This document shows positions 9,028-19,074 of a stretch of 64,000 nucleotides of DNA, piece by piece (position 1 is the stretch's first letter; each line of letters opens with the position of its first letter). Location of the stretch: contig PAIY01000001.1 in assembly GCA_002704825.1 (NCBI GenBank), positions 21,086-85,085 of the forward strand, written 5' to 3'. The translations under genes were made by a program, and so were the position numbers. Source of the stretch: Phycisphaeraceae bacterium. GTDB lineage: Bacteria > Planctomycetota > Phycisphaerae > Phycisphaerales > Phycisphaeraceae. The notes below the pieces were generated by a model, which searched no databases, had not been told where the DNA came from, and was given only the letters and a program-made list of their open reading frames with translations.

Positions 9028-10485
9028 TCAAAGCTGCCAGCGATAACCGGCATTCTCATATTCACCCACGGCATCCGGGCCGAATCCCAACGCGGCACAA
9101 CGTTGACGCAGTGATGTTAACACGGCTGCATACTCGGGCTTGTTGATCAGATTCACACACTCGGTCGGATCGACTGCCAGATCAAAGAGCACTTCGGTCA
9201 TCTCATCAGCAGACATGTTCTCGTAATACTGATACTTCAAGCTGCCTTGCTTGATCATCAACTCACCGCCACGGAATTGGCTGATCGATTCATCATCCCA
9301 ATCCGAAACCCAACCGTCGGACTGCATCAGTGGGAATAAACTCCGCGAGTCCAGGCCACGCCCAAACACCGTGTCTTCCTGCTGGGGTAACGGCACATCG
9401 GCCATCTGGCAGATCGTGGTAAACAGGTCACAGGTGTTGACGTTCTGATTAACAAAACGCGTCTTACCCGGCTGCATCCCCCACTGATCTCTGACGGACC
9501 TGGGAGGCCGGATCATCAGCGGGACACGCGCGGAATGCTCGTAGAATTTACTCTTGGACCACGTGCCGTGTTGCCCGAGCATCGAACCGTGATCGGCAGT
9601 GAAGATGATCCACCAATCGTCGATATCCTGGCCGACGTGTTTGAGGTCCGCGATCACCTTGCCGTAGTCTTCGTCGATCTCCTCAACCATCCCGTAGTAT
9701 GCTGCGGTGGCTTTACGGACATCGCGTTCGGTGATGCCATCTTTGCCGACGACTGCACTGCCACGGTTGAGTGCCTGATGTTCAAAATCGTTATCTTCAA
9801 CATAAATCGGCACACGGTTGAGATAGTAGTTGATCTTCTCTTCGGTGGTGAGGTAAGGCAGATGCGGTCGGTTAAAGCTGACCTTCAAAAGCAGCGGTTG
9901 ATTGGCGCAGGGCTTGTCGGCATAGACGTCGTTGTAGTGATGTTCGATAAACGGCTTGACGCCTGCCAGCGCGTGTGCGTCACGGTCATGCGTGTAACGA
10001 CCATGCCCCACGCCGCTGCGGACCACCTCGCCTGCTTCATCGCGACTGCGATAACTGGAGGGATGACGAAATGCTTTGAAGCTCTCATCATCTCGGCCCG
10101 GGATGTATTTGGGTTCGACATTCATGTCCGAACCAATGCGCGTCGTCCATCCCTGCATCTGATCCGGCCCATCGTGATGCAACTTACCAGCACAGACCGC
10201 TGCGTAACCAAACTGCGACAACCGCTTGGCGAAGGTCATGGAAAACGGTGGCAGGTCGTCACCATATTTCTCAGCTTTACAGGTTCGAGGTAACTGCCCT
10301 GCTGCAATGCATTGACGTGATGGAATGCAGATCGGGCTGGGGGTGTAGGCGTTGTTAAACACCACCGCGTCCCTGGCAAGGTCATCGAGAACCGGTGTCC
10401 GAACCACGTCATTGCCTGTGAAACCCAGGACATCAGGCCGGTGTTCGTCACTCATCAAAAACAATATATTGGGGTGCTTGGACAT
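9028..10485 (-). CDS. Type I sulfatase
   Basis: A 485-residue sulfatase. The signature C53-I-P-S-R57 is the CxPSR motif in which Cys becomes formylglycine, the catalytic residue, after modification by a maturase. Calcium ligands are seen in LFLMSDEHRPDV (D13) and FTADHGSMLGQHG. The C-terminal end has the YYENMS..VLFDL..DP.E..NL pattern. No signal peptide is apparent, so a cytoplasmic site is possible. The start is set at ATG 10483-10485, giving the usual MSKHPNILFLMSDEHR opening; a longer frame to 10536 runs through the terminator hairpin and is rejected. The substrate is probably a sulfated sugar, unproven. Confidence 0.93.
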   Translation of the reverse strand: MSKHPNILFLMSDEHRPDVLGFTGNDVVRTPVLDDLARDAVVFNNAYTPSPICIPSRQCIAAGQLPRTCKAEKYGDDLPPFSMTFAKRLSQFGYAAVCAGKLHHDGPDQMQGWTTRIGSDMNVEPKYIPGRDDESFKAFRHPSSYRSRDEAGEVVRSGVGHGRYTHDRDAHALAGVKPFIEHHYNDVYADKPCANQPLLLKVSFNRPHLPYLTTEEKINYYLNRVPIYVEDNDFEHQALNRGSAVVGKDGITERDVRKATAAYYGMVEEIDEDYGKVIADLKHVGQDIDDWWIIFTADHGSMLGQHGTWSKSKFYEHSARVPLMIRPPRSVRDQWGMQPGKTRFVNQNVNTCDLFTTICQMADVPLPQQEDTVFGRGLDSRSLFPLMQSDGWVSDWDDESISQFRGGELMIKQGSLKYQYYENMSADEMTEVLFDLAVDPTECVNLINKPEYAAVLTSLRQRCAALGFGPDAVGEYENAGYRWQL

Positions 10486-10511
10486 GACTTTGAATGTACC
10501 TGCGTAAAAAC

Positions 10512-10550
10512 AAACCGCAAGGTATTTGTGAGCCAAACACCTTGCGGTTT
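10512..10550 (-). terminator. Terminator between isomerase and sulfatase genes
   Basis: A 12-bp stem AAACCGCAAGGT (10512-10523) / ACCTTGCGGTTT (10539-10550) is followed on the minus strand by a T-rich tract. It lies after the sugar isomerase gene and before the sulfatase start, so the two are probably separate units. Confidence 0.75.
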
Positions 10551-10675
10551 TATCGTTTTCTTCTCAATACTTACGCTTATTGGTCATCACCATTGCGCGA
10601 GTTGCTGAATCCGTCGAAACTTTTTTTCGGTTCCAATCTTGATTTTGATTTCAATATCGCAAGCGTGATGCAAAA

Positions 10676-10699
10676 CGCGCTAAACCGCAAGCGGTTTGA
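10676..10699. repeat. REP-like palindrome, copy 1 of 3
   Basis: The sequence CGCGCTAAACCGCAAGCGGT followed by TTGA forms a hairpin AAACCGC-AA-GCGGTTT. The same 23-24 bases recur at 41841 and 42673. This copy stands just after the sugar isomerase stop and may act as a transcription end. Confidence 0.8.
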
Positions 10700-10706
10700 A
10701 GGCGTA

Positions 10707-11744
10707 TCAGCGATCGAACTGGCCGTCGAAGGCGATGTCCGATGGTTTGAAGTCCACGCTGCGGACAAAGTCGGCGGCTTCGGTGGCACCGTGTTCGCGG
10801 TCCATGCGGCTGTCTTCCCATTCGACACTCAACGGGCCCTGGTACCCCATGTCGTTGAGCGCGACGATGATTTCCTCGAAGTTCACATCGCCATGACCAA
10901 GGCTGCGAAAGTCCCAGAAACGACGTGCATCAGCAAAGTCGGTATGACCGCCGAAAACGCCGACGTCACCATTTCCGTGTCCCCACCAGACGTCCTTCAT
11001 GTGACAGTGGTAAATGCGATCACCGAAGGTGCGGATAAACTTGACGTAGTCGACGCCCTGGTAGGCAAGGTGTGACGGATCGTAGTTGAAGCCAAACCGT
11101 TTGTGACCCTTGACTGCCTTGATGGCGCGTTCCGCTGAGGCAATGTCAAAAGCGATTTCAGTGGGATGAACTTCCAAAGCGAAGTTCACGTTGAGCTTGT
11201 CGAAGGCATTGAGAATCGGGGTAAAACGCTTGGCAAAATCGACGAAGCCCTTTTCCCAGTATGCCTGGTCGGTTGGCGGGAAGGCATAGATGCTGTGCCA
11301 GATGCTCGAACCAGTGAAGCCGTTGACCACAGCAGGCTTGCGCCCCCATGTGGTCCCGTCCTTGGGCTTGGCGTCCATGAACTTACGGGCGGCCTTGGCG
11401 GTGGTGATCATTTCCTTGGCAGCACGCTTGCGCACGCCTTCGGGTTCACCGTCCCCCCAGACATATTCCGGCAGGATGCATTTGTGACGTTCATCGATGT
11501 TGTCACAGATCGCCTGGCCGACAAGGTGAGCGCTGATGGCATAGCTCGTCAGGCCGTTGTCCATGAGGACTTCCCATTTCTGCTGACAATACTTTTTGCT
11601 TTTGGCAGCTTGCTGGACGTCAAAGTGATCGCCCCAGCAGGCCAGTTCCAGGCCGTCATAGCCGAATTCGGCGGCTTTAGCGCAGAGTGTTTCAAAGGGC
11701 AAGTCCGCCCATTGACCGGTAAAAAGGGTGACTGGTCGTGCCAT
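10707..11744 (-). CDS. Sugar isomerase/epimerase-like TIM barrel protein
   Basis: This 345-residue protein resembles the xylose-isomerase-like / AP-endonuclease-2 TIM barrels that act as sugar epimerases or isomerases. Characteristic pieces are [15 protein letters not shown] near the N terminus, [37 protein letters not shown] and [15 protein letters not shown], which supply the Glu, Asp and His metal ligands. AGGAG precedes ATG 11742-11744 at good spacing. It lacks a signal peptide, so it is cytoplasmic. Its place next to a sulfatase suggests a role in catabolism of unusual sugars. Substrate unknown. Confidence 0.88.
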   Translation of the reverse strand: MARPVTLFTGQWADLPFETLCAKAAEFGYDGLELACWGDHFDVQQAAKSKKYCQQKWEVLMDNGLTSYAISAHLVGQAICDNIDERHKCILPEYVWGDGEPEGVRKRAAKEMITTAKAARKFMDAKPKDGTTWGRKPAVVNGFTGSSIWHSIYAFPPTDQAYWEKGFVDFAKRFTPILNAFDKLNVNFALEVHPTEIAFDIASAERAIKAVKGHKRFGFNYDPSHLAYQGVDYVKFIRTFGDRIYHCHMKDVWWGHGNGDVGVFGGHTDFADARRFWDFRSLGHGDVNFEEIIVALNDMGYQGPLSVEWEDSRMDREHGATEAADFVRSVDFKPSDIAFDGQFDR

Positions 11745-11771
11745 ATCCTGTATCTCCTGAGATGCAATACA

Positions 11772-11797
11772 ATCGTTTGTTTACGGAACAAGACGAT
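11772..11797. promoter_or_regulatory. Palindromic site before the sugar isomerase gene
   Basis: ATCGTTTGTT (11772-11781) faces AACAAGACGAT (ending 11797), an imperfect palindrome with one bulge about 30 bases ahead of the isomerase start. It looks like an operator, but the regulator is unknown. Confidence 0.35.
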
Positions 11798-11836
11798 AGT
11801 TTGGTCTTTTAGCGATGACTTTGCAAGGCCATGTGC

Positions 11837-13936
11837 TCAGGATTTGGAAATGTTTGGGTGGTTGGGGATGCTCAGGCTGCATTCCAGGCCGTTTTCGGTG
11901 AACGAAAAATCGACGGTGCCGTTCATTTCGTATTCGACCAGGCCCTTGATGAGCTTCATGCCGGTCCCGGGTTGATGCGATCCATCACAGCAGCCACACT
12001 CGCGCGGGCAGTCCTCGCGCCAGAAAAGCTTGACCACCTGTCCCTCGGGCATGGCCTGAACTTCCCAAGTGACACGAACCGAGCCGTCAGGGTTTTTCAA
12101 AGCGCCGTACTTCATGGCATTGGTCAGTAACTCATGCAGCGTCATGCTCAATGGCGATGACAAACGCGGCAGCAACTTCACCGGCGGACCTGCGACGCGA
12201 ATATGTTCGTGATTCACCTCACACCCAAGAATCAATTCCACCAATTGATGAATGCTGGTCCCTGCCCATTTCTCCTTGGCCAACACTTCATGCGCCCGAG
12301 CCAGGGCATGAAGTCGGCCGGTGTAGACCTTCTGGAAAGTCTTGATGTCATCGGTTGAGCGCACGGTTTGGGAGCAGAGTGCCAACACGGTCGCCAAAAC
12401 ATTCTTAACGCGGTGGTCCAATTCATTGACAAGCAGTTGCTGTCGCTCATTGGCATTGACACGTTCGGTCACATCGGTCTGGATACTGATAAAGTGAGTG
12501 ATCTGACCGCCTTGATCATGCATCGGTGCAACGATCATTTCGACCCAGAACTGCGAACCGTCTTTGCGATAGTTGCGCACAAGCACTTCGGACTGAGTTT
12601 GATGTTTGATGGCTTGACGCAGCTTGTTGATACCGGGCTGATTGCTGTCATCCCGATGCATGAATCGCATATTCTTACCAATGATTTCAGATGATTTGTA
12701 ACCACTGATTTTCTCGAAAGCGGGATTGACATACACCGCGGGATTGTCCGGCTGCTTGGGATCGGTAATGGCAATACCATAAGGGGCAGACTCAATGGCT
12801 TTATTGAGCAGCTTCAAATTCTGCAGTGTCTTGGCAAGATCGGTGATGTCACGCCCTGTTGCCTGAATCAAAGTCAGCGTCCCCTCATCGTCATAAAATG
12901 CGCGGGATTTCCAACTGATCAAACACACGCCCAGGGATGGGTGAATGATGGCGATATCGTCCTGGGACACATTGTTCTCAGGGGTGAAACGATCGACGAT
13001 TTTTCGCAGATGATCCAATTCACGGAACATGAAAAATCGATGCAAACCTTCACCAATAAGCTGTTCGCGTGACACTCCCAGAAATTTGCAGAATGCCTGA
13101 TTGACGAATGTGATTTCAATGCTGGGGGTGAAACGAATAATCAGTTCCGTCTGATCTTCGACAATCTGCTGATAGAACTCTTTACTTGCATGCACCTCTT
13201 GAAGCATGGATTCACGTTGATTGATTTCCCGGTGCAGATTGGAACACAATTCATCGATACGCTGGGCAATAATATCCAGCTCATCCGGATGCGTTGGATG
13301 TCGGGCAAGGCGCTGCCATCCCATGGGCAGATTCAGGTTGTTGATATTGATCTGCTTGAGATGATGTGCCATGTAAGACAGATAACGCGTCACACTCAAA
13401 CGAAAGATCGAAAAATACAGCCCCGACAAAAGCAACATGAACAACAGCGAGAAGCCGAGAAAATAAACCGATTCCTCATGCATGGCCTTGCGTATCGCAT
13501 CATAGGTCACATGAACGGTCAACGTGCCTGCAGGCTCTTCGGACATGTATCCTTTGGGCCAAGGCAAGGTATATCTCCGAACGTCGTCATAGGCACTGGA
13601 TGCATCGCCGATCTCAATCACACGTTCATTACCCGGGATTTTCGAATCGACCTTCACATACGAAATGCTGGAAAACTCCGACACCACGCGCAGAAACAGG
13701 TACAACTCAAGGTGATTATCATCCCTGGCTTCGGTGGCAACGGCCTGCAAAAAACCATTCTCAATCAACTGCAACTGGTCTGCCACGGTCCTGAAAAAAA
13801 GATTGCGTACATGAAAGTAATGAATCACAAAACTCACACCGGCCAATGCAATGCTGCATAACACGACGTACAACAGAACCCGTCGGGAGAGTCCGGCATA
13901 CTTTGGTGATGAATTATCCAGTGTTGTCTGATTCAT
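11837..13936 (-). CDS. Membrane HWE histidine kinase with LOV-like PAS domain
   Basis: A 699-residue sensor kinase. Membrane segments at about 20-40 and 158-178 flank an extracytoplasmic sensor region, followed by a HAMP-like linker. PAS 1 spans about 250-365. PAS 2 (about 380-492) has the LOV pattern YVNPAFEKISGY, GKNMRF, NYRKDG..FW and HFISIQTDVTER, but Met423 stands where LOV photoreceptors have their reactive Cys. The kinase core is HWE/HisKA_2 type: NELDHRVKN with H508, then a long helix and an ATPase domain ending in GMKLIKGLVEYEMNGTVDF. No receiver is fused and no regulator gene adjoins it. Confidence 0.9.
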   Translation of the reverse strand: MNQTTLDNSSPKYAGLSRRVLLYVVLCSIALAGVSFVIHYFHVRNLFFRTVADQLQLIENGFLQAVATEARDDNHLELYLFLRVVSEFSSISYVKVDSKIPGNERVIEIGDASSAYDDVRRYTLPWPKGYMSEEPAGTLTVHVTYDAIRKAMHEESVYFLGFSLLFMLLLSGLYFSIFRLSVTRYLSYMAHHLKQININNLNLPMGWQRLARHPTHPDELDIIAQRIDELCSNLHREINQRESMLQEVHASKEFYQQIVEDQTELIIRFTPSIEITFVNQAFCKFLGVSREQLIGEGLHRFFMFRELDHLRKIVDRFTPENNVSQDDIAIIHPSLGVCLISWKSRAFYDDEGTLTLIQATGRDITDLAKTLQNLKLLNKAIESAPYGIAITDPKQPDNPAVYVNPAFEKISGYKSSEIIGKNMRFMHRDDSNQPGINKLRQAIKHQTQSEVLVRNYRKDGSQFWVEMIVAPMHDQGGQITHFISIQTDVTERVNANERQQLLVNELDHRVKNVLATVLALCSQTVRSTDDIKTFQKVYTGRLHALARAHEVLAKEKWAGTSIHQLVELILGCEVNHEHIRVAGPPVKLLPRLSSPLSMTLHELLTNAMKYGALKNPDGSVRVTWEVQAMPEGQVVKLFWREDCPRECGCCDGSHQPGTGMKLIKGLVEYEMNGTVDFSFTENGLECSLSIPNHPNISKS

Positions 13937-14136
13937 ATGCAGCCGGGGCCAGCCGATGCTCAGCGTCTCTTGCGCCCTGCTAACCCACTGGACATACTTT
14001 ACTCAGGCAGCGTTCCCATGTCACCATCGATCTGTCATGTGCCTCAGGCAACCCCATTGGCTGAACATCAAACGAACCTTGATCAACAATGAAAATCGGA
14101 CTGTAAGGCTCAAAAAACGCTTTAAAACCAGATCTG

Positions 14137-17082
14137 TCAAGGCGACAGCGGGTCGACAAAATGAGATATGCGAAGCTCACGGATCAACCCCTGATAGTAC
14201 ATGGCAGCATCCGGTCCCCAGCCACCAAGTGTGAAGTCCGTTAACGGCCACCAGCCCGTCCGGTTCAACGGCGCACTCACCGGCGCCGCATCACCCACCT
14301 GCAATGACAGATTTTCGAAATCGTAACTGAGCTTGATCGTCGTCCATTGATCCAACGGCACGGTGCCCTTGGCTGTCACCGACCTGTCTGTGAAATAAGG
14401 TGCTTCGTCGTAGGTCATCTGGGAACGATAGGTCGCGGTGACGCCCTGCTCCTCCAACACCAGATCCACCGTGCCGGGATAAGCATTGTGACTGTGGATC
14501 AGGTATTGCTTTTTCTGTGTGGTCGGCTTGATCTGTAACTGGATGGTGAACGCCCCTTGTGATGGGATGCTCTCGGTTGGGAAGTGACAGTATGTCGTCC
14601 TGCCATCAAAAAACAGGTAGTCCACGCCATCGTCTTTGACCCACTGCGGTGAAGCATTGACGCTCTGCTGGGGCAATCGTGTTCGCTGCAAGGCACCGCC
14701 ATAGGACCAGCCCCCCGCCAACGTCCCCTGCCAACGCTTGCCTGCTTGCGTATTGAGTACCCCCGAATGCGCCGGATCAAACGCATAGTCCAACACCGGG
14801 CAACGCGACGCCAACACCTGTACGGGGATCATCTGCTGCTGCGTCTGTGAATAGACCTGCAACGTCCGCTTCTGCGAACCACCACGTAGCGGCATCACCA
14901 CCGGATCACTGCTGGCGATGTTGCCGCTGCGCGTGATCAACCGAACCTGGTAAACCGAACCTTCATTGCGTGGTGTGAACCGTTTGGTAAATCCCAACAC
15001 CGGCTTGTCATTGGGCAATGGGATATCCAAAGCGCGATCCGCCAACTCAACAACCATTTTCAAATTGCCATCGTAGTTTTTCACGAACTGCCGCTGCTGG
15101 ATCAAATCCGATATCCGAATGGACTCATTGAATTTGTTGGATCGCACATGCAACACCGCGCGGTCTTTGTGATCAATATTGATCACCGCACCACGTCGGT
15201 TGAAATTACTCTTCCAATTCATCTTGATCGGTGGCGTGGTTTCCCATCGTGATTCACGGGCACTGCGAATCCGCAGCCGGTCTTCAAAGTAGGTGATGTT
15301 GCCATGCTCGACATCCACTTCCAATGCCAATGGCTTGATCTCATCCTTGGAACCATAGGACAAATGCACCAACACCTCATCGTCATTCGTCTCAAGCTCC
15401 CCGGTCACATCATGGGCATAAACCACGATGTCATCCTCGAGCACTTCCAGGTAACGAATCGGATCATCCTTGCTCGCTGCCCAGACATCCAACGATAGCG
15501 CCTTGCCATCATCAAGTAATGTCGGCGTGACTTTCAGTGCATAATCACGGGGCATATCCCGCAGGCATCGCTTGATACACAGTCGATTCCGATTCCACGT
15601 GGTGTTCAATCGCGTCACCGGCAAGCCGGTTTTGATTTCCAATATCTGCCCGCCCTGTGTCATGCGCAACTCCGGCTTGAGGGTCCGGCAATCAGCTAAC
15701 AACTCCGAGGGAATCTCGATGCGATGCTCCGTTAATGTTGCTGCATCAAATTCAAACGCAGCTTGCTCATGCACCACCTTGCCCGATTCGTCTTTGATCA
15801 CACAACGCACCGTGTATGGGTGATGCGTTGTTGTATCAGGCACGTTGAGTAACTCCACGTAATACGTCTGACCAAGCATGATCTGAGCACGAGCCGAAAC
15901 AATGAGATTGGGGATCGCGGTATCATCACCTTCCATTGGTTCAAAGCGACCGGGGTGTTTGAGCTGCTGCATGGTGTAGCGCATGATCCGTTGCGTGGAT
16001 TGGCTGCGATTGACCGTCGGTTCCAGGCAGGTGTTTTCGTTGTACTCGTTCCACTCAGGCATCACGACAAAGTCCGTGCCACTGTTTAGCGCGATGTCCA
16101 GGCTTTGGCGCAGCGCACGTGTGCCGTTCTCCAACTGCGTGCCACCGGCAATGTGATTGACATACCCCAGCGAGGCACTGAGTCCAAGCAATTTACCTTG
16201 GGCGTTGGGTTCATTGAGCAATCCCATGTACAACGGCACGATGAAGTTGCGGTAAAAGTCCACATCCAACTGGTTCTCCAGATTGTCGATGTGATTGGCA
16301 TTGTTCATGAGAATGCCATCGCAGACATCCAGATAGCTTCGGATGTGCGCCTGCACGGCTTTGAGTTCATCTACTGGAACCTTGCCTGCATTTTTGTGAT
16401 ACTCATAAATGAAGCGTGGCCAGTTGTTGAGTTGGATGCCTTTGGGTTGGCCGATGGAGGCAACAAACAAAAACCGGTCCCCAACACGCTTGCGCAGAAT
16501 CTCCAGGAAGGTGGCAACGTCTTGCGGTGAGACATAATCCGTGCTGTAGGATGCCAGTAAAACCTTGTCTCCAACCCGTGCAGCCGACTTGGAAGTGATG
16601 TACCGATTGAGTACCGGTTCGAAGATATCCGCTGCTTTTTCCGGGCCTTTTTGCAGGACGTTGCCGATGACACTTAGCAGCAACCTGCCACCGGTCTTCT
16701 CGAAATTCAGGTCTGCCACATCAATCATGTTCCGGAAGTTTTCTTCGTGAATGCTCCCGTGATAAAGCATCGAAAAACCATCCACATCATAGCTGGCAGC
16801 GATCTCCATCTGACGTTTGTTATTCTGGATGATCATGTTGATCGTGTCCGCTGTATCTAGCGAGCGATCGTAAAACAGCGGGCGATCGATCCATTCGTAC
16901 TCGGCGAAGTTCTGGAAAAAATTGCGATACAGGTTGTAGATATTGCGAATGCGCGGGAAGACCAACGGGCGTTCCAACACCGCTTTGCGTTGCACATGGG
17001 GCAAGGACACTGGCGTCTGATCATCTGCTGCCAAAGCAGGCGTGGTCAACAAAAGGGATAGGCATAACAGTCGCTTGAACAT
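14137..17082 (-). CDS. Secreted GH71/GH99-like glycoside hydrolase with LamG tail (module A)
   Basis: A large secreted protein of 981 residues. A signal peptide MFKRLLCLSLLLTTPALA is followed by a TIM-barrel-like domain (about 35-380). Its VVMPEWNEYNENTCLEP segment with E343, W344, N345 and E349 matches the WN[DE]Y.E region of families GH71 and GH99 (alpha-1,3-glucanases and endo-alpha-mannosidases). The middle part is beta-rich and unassigned. Residues 840-975 look like a LamG/concanavalin-type lectin fold (FTIQLQIKPTT, WTTIKLSYD). AGGAAG precedes ATG 17080-17082. It ends a module of regulator, pseudopilin and enzyme. Family assignment at the GH number level is inference. Confidence 0.78.
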   Translation of the reverse strand: MFKRLLCLSLLLTTPALAADDQTPVSLPHVQRKAVLERPLVFPRIRNIYNLYRNFFQNFAEYEWIDRPLFYDRSLDTADTINMIIQNNKRQMEIAASYDVDGFSMLYHGSIHEENFRNMIDVADLNFEKTGGRLLLSVIGNVLQKGPEKAADIFEPVLNRYITSKSAARVGDKVLLASYSTDYVSPQDVATFLEILRKRVGDRFLFVASIGQPKGIQLNNWPRFIYEYHKNAGKVPVDELKAVQAHIRSYLDVCDGILMNNANHIDNLENQLDVDFYRNFIVPLYMGLLNEPNAQGKLLGLSASLGYVNHIAGGTQLENGTRALRQSLDIALNSGTDFVVMPEWNEYNENTCLEPTVNRSQSTQRIMRYTMQQLKHPGRFEPMEGDDTAIPNLIVSARAQIMLGQTYYVELLNVPDTTTHHPYTVRCVIKDESGKVVHEQAAFEFDAATLTEHRIEIPSELLADCRTLKPELRMTQGGQILEIKTGLPVTRLNTTWNRNRLCIKRCLRDMPRDYALKVTPTLLDDGKALSLDVWAASKDDPIRYLEVLEDDIVVYAHDVTGELETNDDEVLVHLSYGSKDEIKPLALEVDVEHGNITYFEDRLRIRSARESRWETTPPIKMNWKSNFNRRGAVINIDHKDRAVLHVRSNKFNESIRISDLIQQRQFVKNYDGNLKMVVELADRALDIPLPNDKPVLGFTKRFTPRNEGSVYQVRLITRSGNIASSDPVVMPLRGGSQKRTLQVYSQTQQQMIPVQVLASRCPVLDYAFDPAHSGVLNTQAGKRWQGTLAGGWSYGGALQRTRLPQQSVNASPQWVKDDGVDYLFFDGRTTYCHFPTESIPSQGAFTIQLQIKPTTQKKQYLIHSHNAYPGTVDLVLEEQGVTATYRSQMTYDEAPYFTDRSVTAKGTVPLDQWTTIKLSYDFENLSLQVGDAAPVSAPLNRTGWWPLTDFTLGGWGPDAAMYYQGLIRELRISHFVDPLSP

Positions 17083-17146
17083 ATCAACTTCCTGTTTTTA
17101 GAGAATTCATTGAATCGTGTTTTTATGGAATATCTTTACATCTCGT

Positions 17147-17167
17147 CCCGCCTGCGCGGGAATGACG
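17147..17167. repeat. Short repeat, also found at the right window end
   Basis: CCCGCCTGCGCGGGAATGAC plus a G forms a small hairpin CCCGC..GCGGG. The identical 21 bases occur at 63970-63990, where an inverted partner is also present. Here only one arm is seen, in the gap between pseudopilin and hydrolase genes of module A. Confidence 0.8.
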
Positions 17168-17235
17168 ATTCTCTTCAGCGTACATATCGAATAACAATTG
17201 GCTTCATGACTCAAAAGACAGGGAAATGAAGCAGA

Positions 17236-17910
17236 TCACTGGGTCAGGTTCATTTCGTCTGCGGTGATGTTCTGGCGTCCGCCGCAGTGTCCGTCGACGT
17301 AGAGCATGTTGGCATTCTGGTTGGGGTGAATGTATCCGACACGGTCGGCGATGGTTGAGGCATTCGTGCCGTAAAAAAACGAGCCGACTTCCGGACCACT
17401 GGACATGTCCATGATCCACATGGCAACGGAAGGTTTAACGACCGAAGCGACTTTCTTGGGATGGGTACTTGGGTAGTTGTAGGACAGGAAATAGTTCGTG
17501 CCATAACTCCAATGGCGCCAGGTTCGGGTGGAGCCTTGAATCTGATCGGAGTGATCGGGGCAGCCGTTGATGGTGCTCCCGGCACGTGTCCACTTTGCCA
17601 GATCAATGCCTGAGAAGTAGATGGAACGGACATAGTTGGTATGCCAGTTCCAGGGTCGACTGTCGGTACCTGATTCGTAGGTTGTATTGCCATGTGGCCA
17701 GAAATAATCATGAGCATCGCTGGCATAAGCTGCGGTGACAATGCCCCATTGATGCAGGTTACTCAGACACTGCGAATTGCGGGCTGCTTTGCGCGCTGAG
17801 CCCAATGCCGGGAGCAGGATGGAAATCAACAGGGAGATGATCGAGATGACCACCAACAGTTCGATGAGGGTGAAGGCTTTAACGTGTTGAGTTGGAGACG
17901 TGCGTGCCAC
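17236..17910 (-). CDS. Pseudopilin with C-terminal DGH motif (module A)
   Basis: A 224-residue protein with a type IV prepilin-like N terminus: a short basic leader, then [20 protein letters not shown], the hydrophobic helix with Glu at +5. The residue before the cleavage site is Ala instead of the usual Gly. The C-terminal end has H.(10).DGH in [16 protein letters not shown], close to the H-X9-DG signature of pseudopilins expanded in planctomycetes and relatives. GTG 17908-17910 is preferred because AGGAG lies 8 bases before it; ATG 17932-17934 has no good ribosome site. It lies between the GntR regulator and the hydrolase. Confidence 0.85.
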   Translation of the reverse strand: MARTSPTQHVKAFTLIELLVVISIISLLISILLPALGSARKAARNSQCLSNLHQWGIVTAAYASDAHDYFWPHGNTTYESGTDSRPWNWHTNYVRSIYFSGIDLAKWTRAGSTINGCPDHSDQIQGSTRTWRHWSYGTNYFLSYNYPSTHPKKVASVVKPSVAMWIMDMSSGPEVGSFFYGTNASTIADRVGYIHPNQNANMLYVDGHCGGRQNITADEMNLTQ

Positions 17911-17971
17911 GGGGAAAGCTCCTGTTGCAAACATGGTTAATCATCAACGACTGAATCAGACAGCGCCTCGT

Positions 17972-19066
17972 TCAGGTGGTTTGGCCCTGCTCGATGGCTG
18001 CGGTAAAGCGAACCTGCTGCTGGTCATCCAGACCGAGCATCAAGCTGTAAAGCAAATCAAAAGCGCCCTGACAGATTTCGTCCATATCAAATTGGGCTTT
18101 GGTGAAATCCAACGGGAAGTCGAGATGGACCCCACGCGTTGCATGGGTGACGACTTTGAGTTGGGCGGGTGATTGAATCTGCAATTCGCGCATGGCTTTG
18201 CCGACGCCCAGCGTGGTCTGGTCATTACTGATGATCAAACCATCGAACGCATTGTCGCGTTGCCAAAGCTGCATCATCGCCTGGTATCCGTCCTGCGGGG
18301 TCAGGCAATCCGGGAGCACCAGCTCGGTGTCAATCAGCGGCATCGCTTGGAGCAGATCCGCTTTGAAACAGAGCTGACCTTTGGCGTTGGGCAAAAATGT
18401 CCGGCCTTCGATAACCGAGGAGTTGGCCATCAACGCGATCCGCTGACAGCCCCTGGCAACGAGGTGTTCATATGCCTGGCTCACCACCGTGTTCATATCC
18501 AGATACGCCGGATGCAGGTAGCGGTCCGAGTCGATCGTGCTGAAGCTGACCACCGGAACGCCACGCGATTTGAGTTCCTGCTGAAAGTCATCCAGACCTG
18601 CCATGGCAAGGACACCCGCAGCGTGATGCCAGATGGTGGACTGTGGTTCGAGGCTGCTGATAAATGCATCACCCCGCTGGCCATGTCCCAGCAAATGAAT
18701 CGGGCGCATGTTCTTGGCCTTGACCGTCTTCATCAGCGACTCAAGCAACGTGTGGTAATACGCAGCCAACTCCGGGTTGGCAAAGTGCATCGTGTCGAAC
18801 ACCACCATCACCTGCCCGCGACAGACATCACGGTGAATGTACGTCCCACGCGAGGTCTGGCGATCCAACAGCATCTCCGATTCAAGCACCGCCATGGCCT
18901 TGTTGATCGTCGATAAATTGACGCCAAATGTCGTCGCCAACTCACGCTCGGGCGGCAGGCGGTCTCCTGCAACCAATTGCCCACGGCGGATTTGCGTACG
19001 AAAATGCTCGCGGATCTGACTGATCTTCGACGCGGCATCGGCTTGACGATGAATGGTTTGACTCAT
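17972..19066 (-). CDS. GntR-type regulator with LacI-like sensor (module A)
   Basis: A 364-residue one-component regulator. Residues 10-75 are a GntR winged helix: REHFRTQIRRGQLVAGDRLPPERELATTFGV with the recognition helix after it. From about 85 onward the protein follows the periplasmic-binding-protein fold used by LacI/GalR sensors (MVVFDT, DGLIISND). ATG 19064-19066 is chosen; an upstream TTG at 19087 lies inside the operator repeats. It is clearly paralogous to the regulator at 23309-24409 (shared blocks LPPER, LESEMLLDRQ, SRGTYIH, SLEP.STIW, AAGxLAMAGL). It probably represses its own module until a sugar binds. Confidence 0.9.
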   Translation of the reverse strand: MSQTIHRQADAASKISQIREHFRTQIRRGQLVAGDRLPPERELATTFGVNLSTINKAMAVLESEMLLDRQTSRGTYIHRDVCRGQVMVVFDTMHFANPELAAYYHTLLESLMKTVKAKNMRPIHLLGHGQRGDAFISSLEPQSTIWHHAAGVLAMAGLDDFQQELKSRGVPVVSFSTIDSDRYLHPAYLDMNTVVSQAYEHLVARGCQRIALMANSSVIEGRTFLPNAKGQLCFKADLLQAMPLIDTELVLPDCLTPQDGYQAMMQLWQRDNAFDGLIISNDQTTLGVGKAMRELQIQSPAQLKVVTHATRGVHLDFPLDFTKAQFDMDEICQGAFDLLYSLMLGLDDQQQVRFTAAIEQGQTT

Positions 19067-19074
19067 GGTTAAAC

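Noticed and set aside
9535..10293. A 252-codon frame on the plus strand
   Set aside because: It is antisense to the sulfatase catalytic domain, with no ribosome site and no recognisable motif.
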